Positions 1 through 11,207 of a stretch of DNA of 64,000 nucleotides are shown here, piece by piece; positions within the stretch are counted from its first letter, which is position 1, and each line of letters begins with the position of its first letter. Location: positions 14,565,800-14,629,799 of the forward strand of contig JASEVX010000010.1 of assembly GCA_031761405.1 (NCBI GenBank), written 5' to 3'. A model generated the notes under the pieces. That model was not told the origin of the DNA and did not search any database. It worked only from the letters and a program-made list of their open reading frames with translations. Both the position numbers and the translations under genes were made by a program. The stretch comes from Serripes groenlandicus. Taxonomy: Eukaryota > Mollusca > Bivalvia > Cardiida > Cardiidae.

Positions 1-390
1 TGACCACTCTACACTGAAGATCCTTCGACCGATCTTAACCAAACTTGGTATACAGTTAGTATATTGCAAGGTCTAACAGCCTATTTATTGTCAAGGTCAT
101 ATGTTAAAGGTCAAGGTCAAAATTTGACTGACTGTTTTCTTGAATACCGAGGGGATGCATCCGCTTAGGTCATAGGTTAAAGGTCAAGGTCAAAATTGGA
201 CTGACTATTTCCTATATCGACAACCTTGTGACTACTCTACACTAAAGATCCTTCGACCGATCTTAACCATACTTGGTATACAGTTAGTATATTGCAAGGT
301 CTAGCAGCCTATTTATTGTCAAGGTCATATGTTAAAGGTCAAGGTCAAAATTTGACTGACTATTTTCTTGAATACCGAGGGGATGCATCC
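1..390. repeat. Two-copy tandem repeat, ~228 bp period
   Basis: The sequence starting TGACCACTCTACACT at position 1 recurs with a few substitutions at 229, and both copies run into the same GGTCAAGGTCAAAATTTGACTGAC stretch and the same GAATACCGAGGGGATGCATCCGC end. The short open frame at 368-574 starts inside the repeat and resembles nothing I know. It is probably the tail of a larger array or element extending off the left edge. Confidence 0.75.
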
Positions 391-885
391 GCTTTGCGGT
401 GCCCTTGTTTTAAATACTCTGCATGTATGTATTCAAACCACATTTACAAAAGATTCAACATCTATTGACAGCACTATTTTCATACTTGGGAGCACAACAT
501 CCAATGATGTCATAGAACCCTTCAAATTGAAGAGCAAATGCAAAATAAAAAGCCTTTTACGGTCACCAATTTAGGTCCGTCTATGAAACAGGGCAATGTA
601 CACTAACTATATCAAACTAAAATAAGATTAAATTCAACAAACACTCGAAATACTTTTTATTCAAATAAATATGTATAAACATTTTGGTTGAAAAATAAAG
701 AAAACTTAAAGGCAGTTCATAATTAATGTCAGTTATAACTTATAAGTCACCCAGTGACCTCACATAAGTGTTCTGTCCTCTGATATAACTGAAATACCAC
801 AGAAATGTATCTCTTTTCTGTTTTCTATGTAATCTATACAATACAAATGGTAAAATTTAAACTAGTATACATTCATTGTAACAAA
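391..885. other. No recognisable feature
   Basis: AT-rich single-copy-looking sequence. I see no coding similarity, splice-site pattern or repeat. Confidence 0.5.
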
Positions 886-1463
886 AACAAGATGTGTTTG
901 TGAAACACTGATGCCCCCCAATGGCAACATCTAGGTCAAAGGTCAAGGTCGCCAGGTCAAAAATGTTGGTACTGACAGAAAGGTCATGTCACAAGGAATA
1001 CACATGTGAAATATGGTAGCCGTACCTGTTATGGTTCAAAAGTAGTGGTCAAGGTTAAAGTTTTTTTCGAGAATGGCAACATCTAGGTCAAAGGTCAAGG
1101 TCGCAAGGTGAAAAAGTTTGGTACTGACAGAAAGGTCATGTCACAAGGTATACACATGTGAAATATGGTAGCCGTACCAGTTATGGTTCAAAAGTAGTGG
1201 TCAAGGTTAAAGTTTTTTTCGTGCAGACAGGCCAAAAACTACATCTAGGTCAAAGGTCAAGGTCGCAAGGTCAAAAATGTTGGTACTGACAGAAAGGTCA
1301 TGTCACAAGGAATACACATGTGAAATATGGTAGCCGTACCTGTTATGGTTCAAAAGCAGTGGTCAAGGTTAAAGTTTTTTTTGTGCAGACAGACAGGCCA
1401 AAAACTATATGCCCCCCGAATCGGAGATTCCGGGGGGGGGGGGGGGGGGGGGGGGGGGGCATA
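886..1463 (-). mobile_element. HINE/pearl-like element (family A) with three ~155 bp monomers
   Basis: Read on the minus strand, the element begins TATGCCCCCC with an imperfect hairpin (GGAATCTCCGATTC) next to a long homopolymer (G run at about 1431-1459 on plus). It contains three monomers (anchor CATCTAGG at 928, 1080 and 1242 on plus; spacings 152 and 162 bp) and a GACA-type tract. It ends with an inverted copy of the start (GGGGGGCAT), a hairpin GTGTTTCACAAACAC and the terminus ATCTTGTT. That arrangement matches what is known of Helentron-derived HINEs and the bivalve pearl family. The assignment is by architecture, not by a match to a named consensus. A terminal fragment of the same family lies at 47,289-47,413. 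Confidence 0.65.
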
Positions 1464-1533
1464 AAAATCTTATACTTTACTGACTGGTAATAAAATTACA
1501 CATATTTTCATGAACTGCTGCTCAAAGTAAAAC

Positions 1534-1608
1534 CCTATACTGTAGTTTAATGGTAGAACACCAGTCCTGGTCTAACAAGAGTTCTGAGTTCAAATCCCAG
1601 CAGGTACA
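1534..1608 (+). other. tRNA-like sequence (pseudo-tRNA or SINE head)
   Basis: TGTAGTTTAATGGTAGAAC resembles a box A and D-arm, and GAGTTCAAATCCCAG about 45 bp downstream resembles a box B/T-arm. The T-stem has a mismatch and the acceptor ends do not pair convincingly, so a functional tRNA is unlikely. No poly-A or LINE-like tail was recognised downstream. Confidence 0.35.
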
Positions 1609-3637
1609 TGATTTGAAAGAAGCAACTAAACTTAACTTTATACATGAAACAATTCTGTTGTGGGGAGTTGTCTTAATTAAACACTTATTACATTTTTGTC
1701 CAGGCTTCTAGTGAAAATATTTTACTCCCTGTACCCTTTTCAAAAGCTTTTATAATTGCGTAACATTGATAACTCTGAGAATCTGTACATGTTCACGGTC
1801 TAATCAGATCTTTTACTATCTAATTTTTTTTTCAAACAACATATTTCATGTACATGTATACATAATCAGTTGTTGACACTTAGTCTGGTACTTATTAACA
1901 AATAACCTGATGCTGTTTCATGTTTTACAAATTAAAAAACAGAAAAGGGTTCTGTTCAAAGGGAAATGTTGTTGAATAGGAACATAATTATGATATATTG
2001 ATCATTTTGGATATGTTCATTTTGGATCAATTACACCATTCCGACAATGTATTCAGATTAGTAACAGAAATCATGTAATTTACATCAGGCAAGGGGCTAA
2101 ACTTTACCCGTTCCAACATACATTTAAATGGGACTTTTGAAAATATTTGTCAAAAATTAGTTTTCTCAGTCTGTATGCATAGTGTTCTCATCTTAAATTG
2201 TTTCAAGATTATACATTCATCCAGATCATGCAAAGTTAGCCATGTGCCTTGGAAGATTGTTGTGTGGAGTACTTTAATATTCTAGAAAGCCAGGGGAAAA
2301 TGTTAGGTGAACTGAAGTACCATTGAAAGTAATGTTAAGCTCAAGTCATTCAATCAACCATGGTAAGAGTCAGTTTCTAATTATATTTATTACTAGTTAT
2401 ATTACAAATAACTGGCATTTGTGAAAATAAATCAGAACAGTCTTCAATGCCTTCTAAGTGTTGTTTTCCATCAACATCCTTGGAAATATTAGTCTGTTAC
2501 AATCCTGACCTAATAAAAAATAAAACAGATATGTACAAATTAAACTTAAATGCCTGATAATTTTTTTGTTTTTTCAAAATATTTTTCAAATTCTGTTTGG
2601 TAACTTTCTACAATTTATGTACATTGGGCGAAATAGCAGCATTATGACATGTGTAGGCCAAGTATGGATGCGGCTATTTCTTTTATTATTATTGTCACAA
2701 TAAAGACATATATATATCTTCCAAGGTTTGTAAATTGAAATCGGGCATTGTATGATTTAAACACACTAAAATATTATTTTAGCCAGTAAAATAAGTGTAT
2801 TCGATTATTTCTTATATTTTAATAATTGTTCAAAATTAGAATTTTGTATTAAAAAAAACGTTTCCGGACAATTTTGCAGATTCCCAACTTATGTATTCAT
2901 TGTACTAGGATATTGATATTCTAAAATCATAAAATATTTGTTTTAAGATCGTAATAAAATACCTAGAGAAGTACTACCAATCTAGGTTGACTTCTGCAAA
3001 TAATGAATATTCACGAGATCCGAAAACTCCAATTAAGGGAAGTAACTCTTAGGGAATTATCTTTGCTACTTTATTATGTTTTCGATCACGAGCTAGGGAC
3101 TTTTTTTGCAAGTAAGGTCGGTTGTTTTCAATTTATTTTGATGTAATTTGATAAACTATACACTGTTTTAAGATGGTGATTATCTAATATTAATGTAGGA
3201 ACAGATCAAACTTACGATCACAGTTACGTTAATGTCTCCAAATTAGCAGAAGCTTACCGAATGACACGTTTCCGGTTCATGACGTATCGTACAGGTCCCT
3301 GTTTTCGAACCGTACCTATTCTCGTCTCGTTAGTTTAAAGACCGTTTATATATTTCCCAAAACGCATTTAACATAATACAATTTATATAAACCGGTGCTT
3401 TGTTTACTTACAAATAAATTGTTGAATTTATTCGTCAGTATTGTTGTTTTTTGACATTATAATAATGTATAAGTTTTCCCATGAGCCCTGATAAATGTTA
3501 AGAGGTTCGAGAGAGGTTCGAGAACGGGTATAAACCTATGTTTCTCATCATAACATATTTTTTAAACCTTTGATAAGTTAAATCCTGATAAACAAATAAT
3601 AGTATCAAAATGTAGATATTTTATTAACACATTTTTT
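1609..3637. other. No gene seen
   Basis: About 2 kb of AT-rich sequence without a coding signal or clear repeat. A GGGAAGTAACTCTTA motif near 3,040 and an ATGACGTATCG motif near 3,280 are the kind of short sequence often found near mollusc promoters, but no transcript can be attached to them. Confidence 0.4.
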
Positions 3638-5534
3638 AACAAGAGGGCCAAGATGGCCCTAAATCGATCACCTAATTGATAGTAAATTAGTAGCAAATAT
3701 TTAACTACAAATATCTGGGAAAATTTTATCAGGGAGTGTAAATGAAACTGCAAAGGAGTGGACACTTCTCAAGAAACAGCTTATCAGTAAAGGCCATTTA
3801 TATCTTGAAATCTAACAAGAACTTTAATAAGAATGGAATTATAAAGTTTTTGTCATTTTGCACCTTTCCTGATGCCGCCTGGCTGCCCTGTTTTTCAACG
3901 AAATCAATATGGCTTCAACAGTTTATTTAGAGGGTCACTTAAGGAACATTTCTACCAAATTATCTTGCAATCGCACAAGTAGATTATGGAGGAAAAGGAT
4001 TTTAAAATTTGGGTATTTTTCTCACTTTCTGATGCCGCAGCAACCAAAGTTATCAATGGAATTTAAATCTTTGAACAATTTTGAAAGAGGACCACCAAAG
4101 GAACATTCTTGATTCGTATTATATTTTCTTAAAATCAGACAAACACTTTCATAAAAATGGAATTTTCAAATTTTGTAATTTTGCCCCTTTTCTGATGCCG
4201 CCTGACTGCCATGTTTTTCGACCAATCAGTATGGTTTGAACAATTTTTATAGAGGAACCCAAGGAACATTTCTACCAAATTATATTTGAATCTGACAGGC
4301 AGATTCGGAGGAGAAGATTTTTAAAGTTTGGACATTTTGTCCCCTTTCTGATGCCGCAGCAACCAAAGTTCTCATTGGAATTTTAATCTTTGAACAATTT
4401 TGAAAGAGGACCACCAAAGGAACATTCCTGTGATGTTTTGTGGAAATTGGTCTATTGGAATGGTAGGAGTTGGTTGTCATTTGTAGCTAAAAGTTCAATT
4501 TACCCCTTTTGAGATGACGCCTGGTTGCTATGATTGTGTAACCAATCAAAACGCCTTAATCAAATTAAATAGAGGATCATTACAGTAAGATTCATATTAT
4601 ATTTTCTTAAAATCAGACAAGCACTTTCATAAAAATGGAATTTTCAAATTCTGTCATTTTGCCCCTTTTTTGATGCCGCCTGACTGCCATGTTTTTCGCC
4701 CAATCAGTATGGCTTGAACAATTTTTATAGAGGGTCACCAAAGGAACATTTCTACCAAATTATATTTGAATCTGACAGGCAGATTCGGAGGAGAAGATTT
4801 TTAAAGTTTGGACATTTTGTCTCCTTTTCTGATGCCGCAGCAACCAAAGTTCTCATTGGAATTTTAATCTTTGAACAATTTTGAAAGAGGACCACCAAAG
4901 GAACATTCCTGTGATGTTTTGTGGAAATTGTTCTATTGGAATGGTAGGAGTTGGTTGTCATTTGTAGCTAAAAGTTCAATTTACCCGTTTTGTGATGACG
5001 CCTGGTTGCTATGATTGTGTAACCAATCAAAACGGCTTAAACAAATTAAATAGAGCATCATTACAGTAAGATTCATATTATATTTTCTTAAAATCAGACA
5101 AGCACTTTCATAAAAATGGAATTTTGTCATTTTGTCATTTTGCCCCTTTTTTGATGCCGCCTGACTGCCATGTTTTTCGCCCAATCAGTATGGCTTGAAC
5201 AATTTTTATAGAGGGTCACCCAAGGAACATTTCTACCAAATTATATTTGAATCTGACAGGCAGATTCGGAGGAGAAGATTTTTAAAGTTTGGACATTTTG
5301 TCCCCTTTCTGATGCCGCAGCAACCAAAGTTCTCAATGGAATTTAAATCTTTGAACAACTTTGAAAGAGGCCAACCAGAGGAACAGTCCTGTGATGTTTC
5401 ACGGAAATTGTCCTTGGAGTTTGGGAGGAGATGATGTTTAAAGCTAAAAGTTAACGCCGGACGGACGACAGACGACGGACGACGGACAAAAAGTGATAGG
5501 AATAGCTCACCTGAGCCTTCGGCTCTGGTGATCT
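3638..5534 (-). mobile_element. HINE/pearl-like element (family B), long copy
   Basis: On the minus strand it starts AGATCACCAGAGCC and folds into a hairpin with GGCTCAGGTGAGCT. A short GTCC-rich tract follows, then several diverged ~230-460 bp monomers (GATGCCGCAGCAACC blocks near 4,035, 4,352, 4,835 and 5,312). It ends with AGGTGATC, the hairpin AGGGCCATCTTGGCCCT and CTTGTT. The same family occurs in the opposite orientation at 57,769-59,223. ORFs in this interval are monomer-encoded and periodic, so I do not treat them as genes. Confidence 0.7.
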
Positions 5535-5727
5535 AAAAAAGTTATGCCAAAAAAAGAAAAGTTCTGCATATATGATGATCAATGAAATGGACCAATTAAA
5601 TGAATAGTATTCAAAGACAATATAAAAATAAAAAATAAACATGTTTCGACAACATAAAGCCACCTTGCTGAAGTATTGAAATGAATGTCATATTCTAAAG
5701 CTACTGTTTCACTCAATGGTCCATTAT

Positions 5728-6027
5728 GATATAATGCATATTTCAACTCTCGAGGATGACATCTGTGTCACCAAAATGTAGGAAACAATAATTCCATTAC
5801 TGAACAGGCAAGCTTTGAATGGTGCCCTATAGAAGCAGATCAGAAATTAGAAAATAGTTTCACATGCAGGCTATATTGATATAATGCATATTTCAACTAT
5901 CGATGACATCTGTGTCACCAAAATGTAGGAAAGAATAATTCCATTACTGAACAGGCAAGCTTTGAATGGTGCCCTATAGAAGCAGACCAGAAATTAGAAA
6001 ATAGTTTCACATGCAGGCTATACACTA
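5728..6027. repeat. Tandem duplication, 150 bp period
   Basis: The block beginning GATATAATGCATATTTCAAC at 5,728 is repeated at 5,878 with only a few differences, including a small indel in the CTCGAGGATGACATC / ATCGATGACATC region. Both copies end in TTTCACATGCAGGCTATA. No coding potential is seen. Low divergence suggests a fairly recent duplication. Confidence 0.8.
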
Positions 6028-6109
6028 TTGAACATGTAAAGTTTATACATACCTACTACCTCATTGAAAGACTTCTTCTCTTTCTTTCTGCTATCACTAA
6101 ATCGGCCAA

Positions 6110-9100
6110 GATCTTAATGCATTGAACCCTGTTACTAAGTTTGAAGACAATGAAATAAAATTTAGAGTTACTAAACGGAAACGGAAGATAACAACATTTT
6201 TTGTTAATTAAGGGGCCATAACTCCACCGAATGAAGTCCGCCGAAAGTGACGATCGAACTTGGCCTAGCCCTTAAAGCATTTAACGTTGTTACCAAGTTT
6301 GAAAAAAAACGGTTCACATTTGTGGCAGTTATTGCACAGAAACGGCAACAAACTACTTTTTTTGTTAATTAAGGGGCCATAACTCCATCGAATGAAGTCC
6401 GCAGAAAGTGACGATCGAACTTGGCCTAGCCCTTAAGGCATTTAACGTTGTGACCAACTTTGGAAAAAAAACGGTTCACATTTGTGGCAGTTATTGCACG
6501 GAAACGAAGTGTGACAGACAGACAGACGGACAGACGGACAAACCGAAATTAATAACCCCCCCCCCCCCCCCCTTTTTTTTCTTCGAAAAAGCGGGGGATA
6601 TTATTGCACGGAAACAGCAACAAACGACATTTTTTTGTTCAATTAAGGGGCCATAACTCCACCGAATGAAGTCCGCCGAAAGTGACGATCGAACTTGGCC
6701 TAGCCATTAAGGCATTTAACGTTGTGACCAAGTTTGAAAACTTAACGGTTCACATTTGTGGCAGTTATTGCACGGAAACGGCAACAAAAGACATTTTTTG
6801 TTAATTAAGGGGCCATAACTTCATCGAATGAAGTCCGCCAAAAGTGACGATTGAACTTGGCCTAGCCCTTAAGGCATTTAACGTTGTGACCAAGTTTGAA
6901 AAGAAACGGTTCACATTTGTGGCAGTTATTGCACGGAAACAGCAACAAACGACATTTTTTTGTTCAATTAAGGGGCCATAACTCCACCGAATGAAGTCCG
7001 CCGAAAGTGACGATCGAACTTGGCCTAGCCATTAAGGCATTTAACGTTGTGACCAAGTTTGAAAACTTAACGGTTCACATTTGTGGCAGTTATTGCACGG
7101 AAACGGCAACAAAAGACATTTTTTGTTAATTAAGGGGCCATAACTTCATCGAATGAAGTCCGCCAAAAGTGACGATTGAACTTGGCCTAGCCCTTAAGGC
7201 ATTTAACGTTGTGACCAAGTTTGAAAAGAAACGGTTCACATTTGTGGCAGTTATTGCACGGAAACGGTAACAAAAGACATTTTTTGTTAATTAAGGGGCC
7301 ATAACTCCACCGAATGAAGTCCGCCGAAAGTGACGATCGAACTTGGCCTAGCCCTTAAGGCATTTAACGTTGTTACCAAGTTTGAAAAACAGTTCACATT
7401 TGTGGCAGTTATTGCAGGGAAACGGCAACAAAAGACATTTTTTGTTAATTAAGGGGCCATAACTCCACCGAATGAAGTCCGCCAAAAGTGACGATCGAAC
7501 TTGGCCTAGCCCTTAAGGCATTTAACGTTGTGACCAAGTTTGAAAAGAAACGGTTCACATTTGTGGCAGTTATTGCACGGAAACAACAACAAAATACATT
7601 TTTTAGCTCTACTGGCCAAAGGCCAGAAGGGCTTATGTCGTGGCGATGTGTCCGTCGTCCGTGCGTGCGTCCGTCCGTAAACAATTTCTTGTTAACACGA
7701 TACAGTCTTTTTTGATTGTATCTTAAACAAACTTATACAGTAGTTAGATATCCATGAGAGCTCGGTTCCTTTCGAAAACCAGCCAGATCCGCCCATGCAT
7801 GACTGGATTATGGCCCTTGAAATGGTCAAAATTGCTATAAAAGAGCTTGTTAACACAATACAGTCTTCACTTTATATTGCATCTCAACTAAACTTATACA
7901 GTAGTTAGATATTCATGAGAGCTCGGTTCCTTTCGAAAACCAGCCAGATCCGCCCATGCAAGACTGGATTATGGCCCTTGAAATGGTCAAAATTGCTATA
8001 AAAGATCTTGTTAACACGATACAGTCTTCACGTTTGATTGTATCTCAACCAAACTTATACAGTAGTTAGATATCCATGAGAGCTCGGTTCCTTTCGAAAA
8101 CCAGCCAGATCCGCCCATGCATGACTGGATTATGGCCCTTGAAATGGTCAAAATTGCTATAAAAGAACTTTTTAACACGATACAGTCTGCACTTTTGATT
8201 GTATCTCAACCAAACTTATACAGTAGTAAGATATCCATGAGAGCTCAGTTCCTTTCCTAAACCAGCCAGATCCGCCCATGCAAGACTGGATTATGGCCCT
8301 TGAAATTGTCCAAATTGCTATAATTGAGCATGTGAACACAATAGAGGCTCCATTTACTATCTGATCTTCACCAAACTTTAAGATAGTAGTTAAATATTGA
8401 TGAGAGCTTGGTTCCTTTTGAAAACCAGCTAGATCCGCCCATGCAAGACTGGATTATGGCCCATGAAATTGTAAAAATTGCTATAATACAGCTTGTGAAC
8501 ACAAAAGAGCCTCCATTTACTATCCGATCTTCACCATACATACATGCTCTGGATTGAAAATGACCAAAGAACCATACCAGTAGAGCATAGGCCCTCATGG
8601 GCCTCTTGTTGTTAATTAAGGGGCCATAACTCCACCGAATGAAGTCCGCCAAAATTGACGATCGAACTTTGCCTAGCCCTTAAGGCATTTAACGTTGTGA
8701 CCAAGTTTGAAAAAAAACGGTTCACATTTGTGGCAGTTATTGCACGGAAACGGCAACAAAAAACATTTTTTGTTAATTAAGGGGCCATAACTCCACCGAA
8801 TGAAGTCCGCCAAAAGTGACGATCTAACTTGGCCTAGGCCTTAAGGCATTTAACGTTGTGACCAAGTTTGAAAAGAAACGGTTCACATTTGTGGCAGTTA
8901 TTGCACGGAAACGGCAACAAAAGACATTTTTTGTTAATTAAGGGGCCATAACTCCACCGAATGAAGTCCGCCAAAAGTGACGATCGAACTTGGCCTAGCC
9001 CTTAAGGCATTTAACGTTGTGACCAAGTTTGAAAAAAAACGGTTCACATTTGTGGCAGTTATTGCACGGAAACGGCAACAAAAGACATTTTTTGTTAATT

Positions 9101-9323
9101 AAGGGGCCATAACTCCACCGAATGAAGTCCGCCAAAAGTGACGATTGAACTTGGCCTAGCCCTTAAGGCATTTAACGTTGTGACCAAGTTTGAAAAAAAA
9201 CGGTTCACATTTGTGGCAGTTATTGCACGGAAACGAAGTGTGACAGACAGACAGACAGACGGACAGACGGACAAACCGAAATTAATAACCCCCCTTTTTT
9301 TCTTCGAAAAAGCGGGGGATAAA
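6110..9323 (-). mobile_element. ~150 bp monomer array with HINE/pearl-like end (family C), interrupted
   Basis: More than fifteen monomers carry TTGTTAATTAAGGGGCCATAACTCC, GAATGAAGTCCGCC and GCAGTTATTGCACGGAAAC. On the plus strand the array ends in a GACA/GACG tract followed by CTTCGAAAAAGCGGGGGATA (9,239-9,320), the same kind of terminus as in the other families here. A second copy of that terminus lies inside the array at about 6,510-6,600. The opposite terminus is not recognised near 6,110. Another element is nested at 7,605-8,610. Short ORFs such as those near 6,408, 7,488 and 9,138 are repeats of one monomer and not genes. Confidence 0.7.
7605..8610 (+). mobile_element. HINE/pearl-like element (family D) nested in the array
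   Basis: It starts AGCTCTACTGG with an internal hairpin CTGGCCAAAGGCCAG. A GTCC/GTGC tract follows (about 7,647-7,676), then ~165 bp monomers (AGCTCGGTTCC / GATCCGCCCATGCA anchors). It ends with CCAGTAGAGC at 8,577-8,586, the exact inverted copy of GCTCTACTGG, then the hairpin AGGCCCTCATGGGCCT and CTTGTT. Neighbouring monomers of the host array read ACATTTTTTGTTAATT across the site, so both boundaries are fixed to within a base or two and no target duplication is evident. A longer relative lies inverted at 25,934-27,561. Confidence 0.8.
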
Positions 9324-9331
9324 AATGAATA

Positions 9332-9658
9332 TTGACTAAAGAGCGAAAATTTTATTTTTGTTTTGTTTTTGGTTGTACGCCGTTATTAACATTAACCCAA
9401 ATTTGCATCCACTATTCTTATTATGAAATTGTGATGAAAGCCTGTGACTACCGAGAAGACTTGTTTGAGAGAGAGATTAAAGCATTCATGCACGACTTGG
9501 AAAACCATGTGGTCAAAGGAGAAATTGGTATTTACGAGCAACTACTTTATATTCATTTTTCATTGTTTTCAAATCTTTTCCCTTTTAATATGAAGAAATG
9601 TATTCTATATATATATATATTATTTACACTTGTTTTTCATCATTATGTACACCTATAA
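9332..9658 (+). CDS. Unrecognised ORF, doubtful
   Basis: A 108-residue open frame begins just beyond the array end. Residues about 30-60 (including REDLFEREIKAFMHDLENHV) look protein-like and acidic, while the last third is TATA-rich low complexity. I recognise no domain, and no splice partner is apparent. It may be a remnant exon or chance reading. Confidence 0.15.
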   Translation: MTKERKFYFCFVFGCTPLLTLTQICIHYSYYEIVMKACDYREDLFEREIKAFMHDLENHVVKGEIGIYEQLLYIHFSLFSNLFPFNMKKCILYIYILFTLVFHHYVHL

Positions 9659-9663
9659 ACACA

Positions 9664-9800
9664 CTTATGTCTAATCATACACATATTTTCTCAACAGTCC
9701 TCGTCGTGGATTCTGTCGTTGCCGATAGTTACCGGTCCGGAAATCATGTCGAATCCACGACGAGGACTTTTGAGAAAATATGTGTATGATTAGACATAAG
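9664..9800. repeat. 137 bp foldback hairpin with 50 bp arms
   Basis: Arm 9,664-9,713 (starting CTTATGTCTAATCATAC) is the reverse complement of arm 9,751-9,800 with a single mismatch, separated by a 37 bp loop. No target duplication is obvious. It could be a foldback MITE or a source of double-stranded RNA if transcribed. The 63-residue ORF through it is a by-product. Confidence 0.85.
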
Positions 9801-10034
9801 AAGTTAAATATTATAATTGTTTATAAACTCAATTAAAAATTCGATTTAATGTCCAATGTGTTCTTATATTAATAATATGTTGTTTTTCATTACAGAACAG
9901 AATAGAATAGGATTTGTACTGTATGAAACTTGAAAAAACACACGTGTCTATATGATGAATGGTTTTATTAATTCGTTACCTAGGTAAAAAAAAATTGTCA
10001 TTTTCAATTATATAGTTTATTGCACTTTATTTCA

Positions 10035-10850
10035 TATTAAACATAGTGATAATCGGATTCCTTTGAATTACCGAGGGATTAGTTTAATATCAACGGTAAG
10101 TTATATTCGTGCATTTTAAATAGGGGTTTCAAAACTTACTTAGAATACCAAAACTTGTTATCAGACGAACAAAACGGTTTTAGACCTAATCGCTCGTGTG
10201 AGGACCATTTTTGTAGCGAACAGCATAATTCGAAACCGTCTAAGCGAGAAAAAGGATACTTTTGGAACTTTTATTGATTTACAAAAAGCTTTTGACTTTG
10301 TCAATATGTAACTCAGTAAAATCGTTATTGACTAATACAGTGTCTTCTGTTGAACTAAACGGAAAACTTACGGACTGGTTCCCGGTTTCATCAGGGTGAC
10401 CAGAACTCACCGACCTGCTTTGCCTTCTTTATAAACGACCTAATTGACGGATTAAAGACTTTACATAAAGGGGTCAAGTTTGTGGATAAAGAAATATGCT
10501 GTCTTTTCTATGCAGACGACATTTTAATTTTGAGCGAAAATGAGGCGGATATGCAGAACTTGCTAGACTATATTCAAAATTGGTGCAGAAAATGGCGTTT
10601 ACTCGTAAACAAAACAAAGACTAATGTTATACACTTCAGAAATAAAGGCAGGGAAAGGAGCAATTTTGAATTTAGTCTAGGTGGTTATGAATTTTACAAC
10701 AGTATATAAATACTGAGGAGTTTATTTTCATGAAAACCTTACTCATGATAATGCAATTGATATATTATCAAAATCGGGTGGTAGAGCATTCGGGTCAGTT
10801 ATTTCAAAAATACACAGTAATAAGAACATTTGTTATAAAACATATAGTAA
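10035..10850 (+). pseudogene. Non-LTR retrotransposon reverse transcriptase, left half of a split LINE
   Basis: In shifting frames the translation gives PLNYRGISLIST, DEQNGFRPNRSCEDHF and LQKAFDFV (RT motif A region), then a long open stretch from about 10,482 with FYADDILILSENEADMQNLL (motif C, YADD), QNWCRKWRLLVNKTKT and a tail ending near YKTYS. These are diagnostic LINE RT motifs. Several stops and frameshifts show it is dead. Similarity stops exactly where the inverted repeat of the 10,851-18,393 transposon begins and resumes at about 18,394 with the expected next segment, so this is the 5' half of one element. No endonuclease domain is seen upstream; the LINE lineage is not assigned. 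Confidence 0.8.
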
Positions 10851-11207
10851 GGCCATGATAAATTGATTGTGTGGTTCCTATTTCATGCTTAAAAAAAATA
10901 GGGTAGGTAGGTAGGTAAATCTTTTTTTTTTTTCAAAACATTTTTTTTTCAGCCTAATTACAGTATCCAGTTTTGACTGGTTTTACTGTGCATTCTGATG
11001 AAGATATTAAATGTTATATTTTAACAAATTTCTAAAATAAAATTGCTTTAAAACTTAAAACTAACTTGCCTTTTCCCCAGATACCCAGTGAAATAGCCCA
11101 TTTTACCTTGTTCTTGTTATGCTTAGTGTGGGTTAAGTGTTCACATGGATATAATTATTATATAAAGTACAAATAAAACACATACATTTGTGTGTAGACT
11201 CAACTCT

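Noticed and set aside
1534..1608. Functional tRNA gene
   Set aside because: Mismatched T-stem and no paired acceptor stem; kept only as tRNA-like sequence.
8368..8652. 94-residue minus ORF, also seen at 25,946-26,185
   Set aside because: Both are the same strand of family D element ends; shared because the elements are related.
6110..9323. CRISPR-like regular repeats
   Set aside because: The whole 150 bp unit is repeated with no unique spacers, in a eukaryotic context.
6408..9335. Several 65-82 residue ORFs with the same start (MTIELGLALKAFNVV)
   Set aside because: All come from the same 150 bp monomer in different copies; the opposite strand is equally open.
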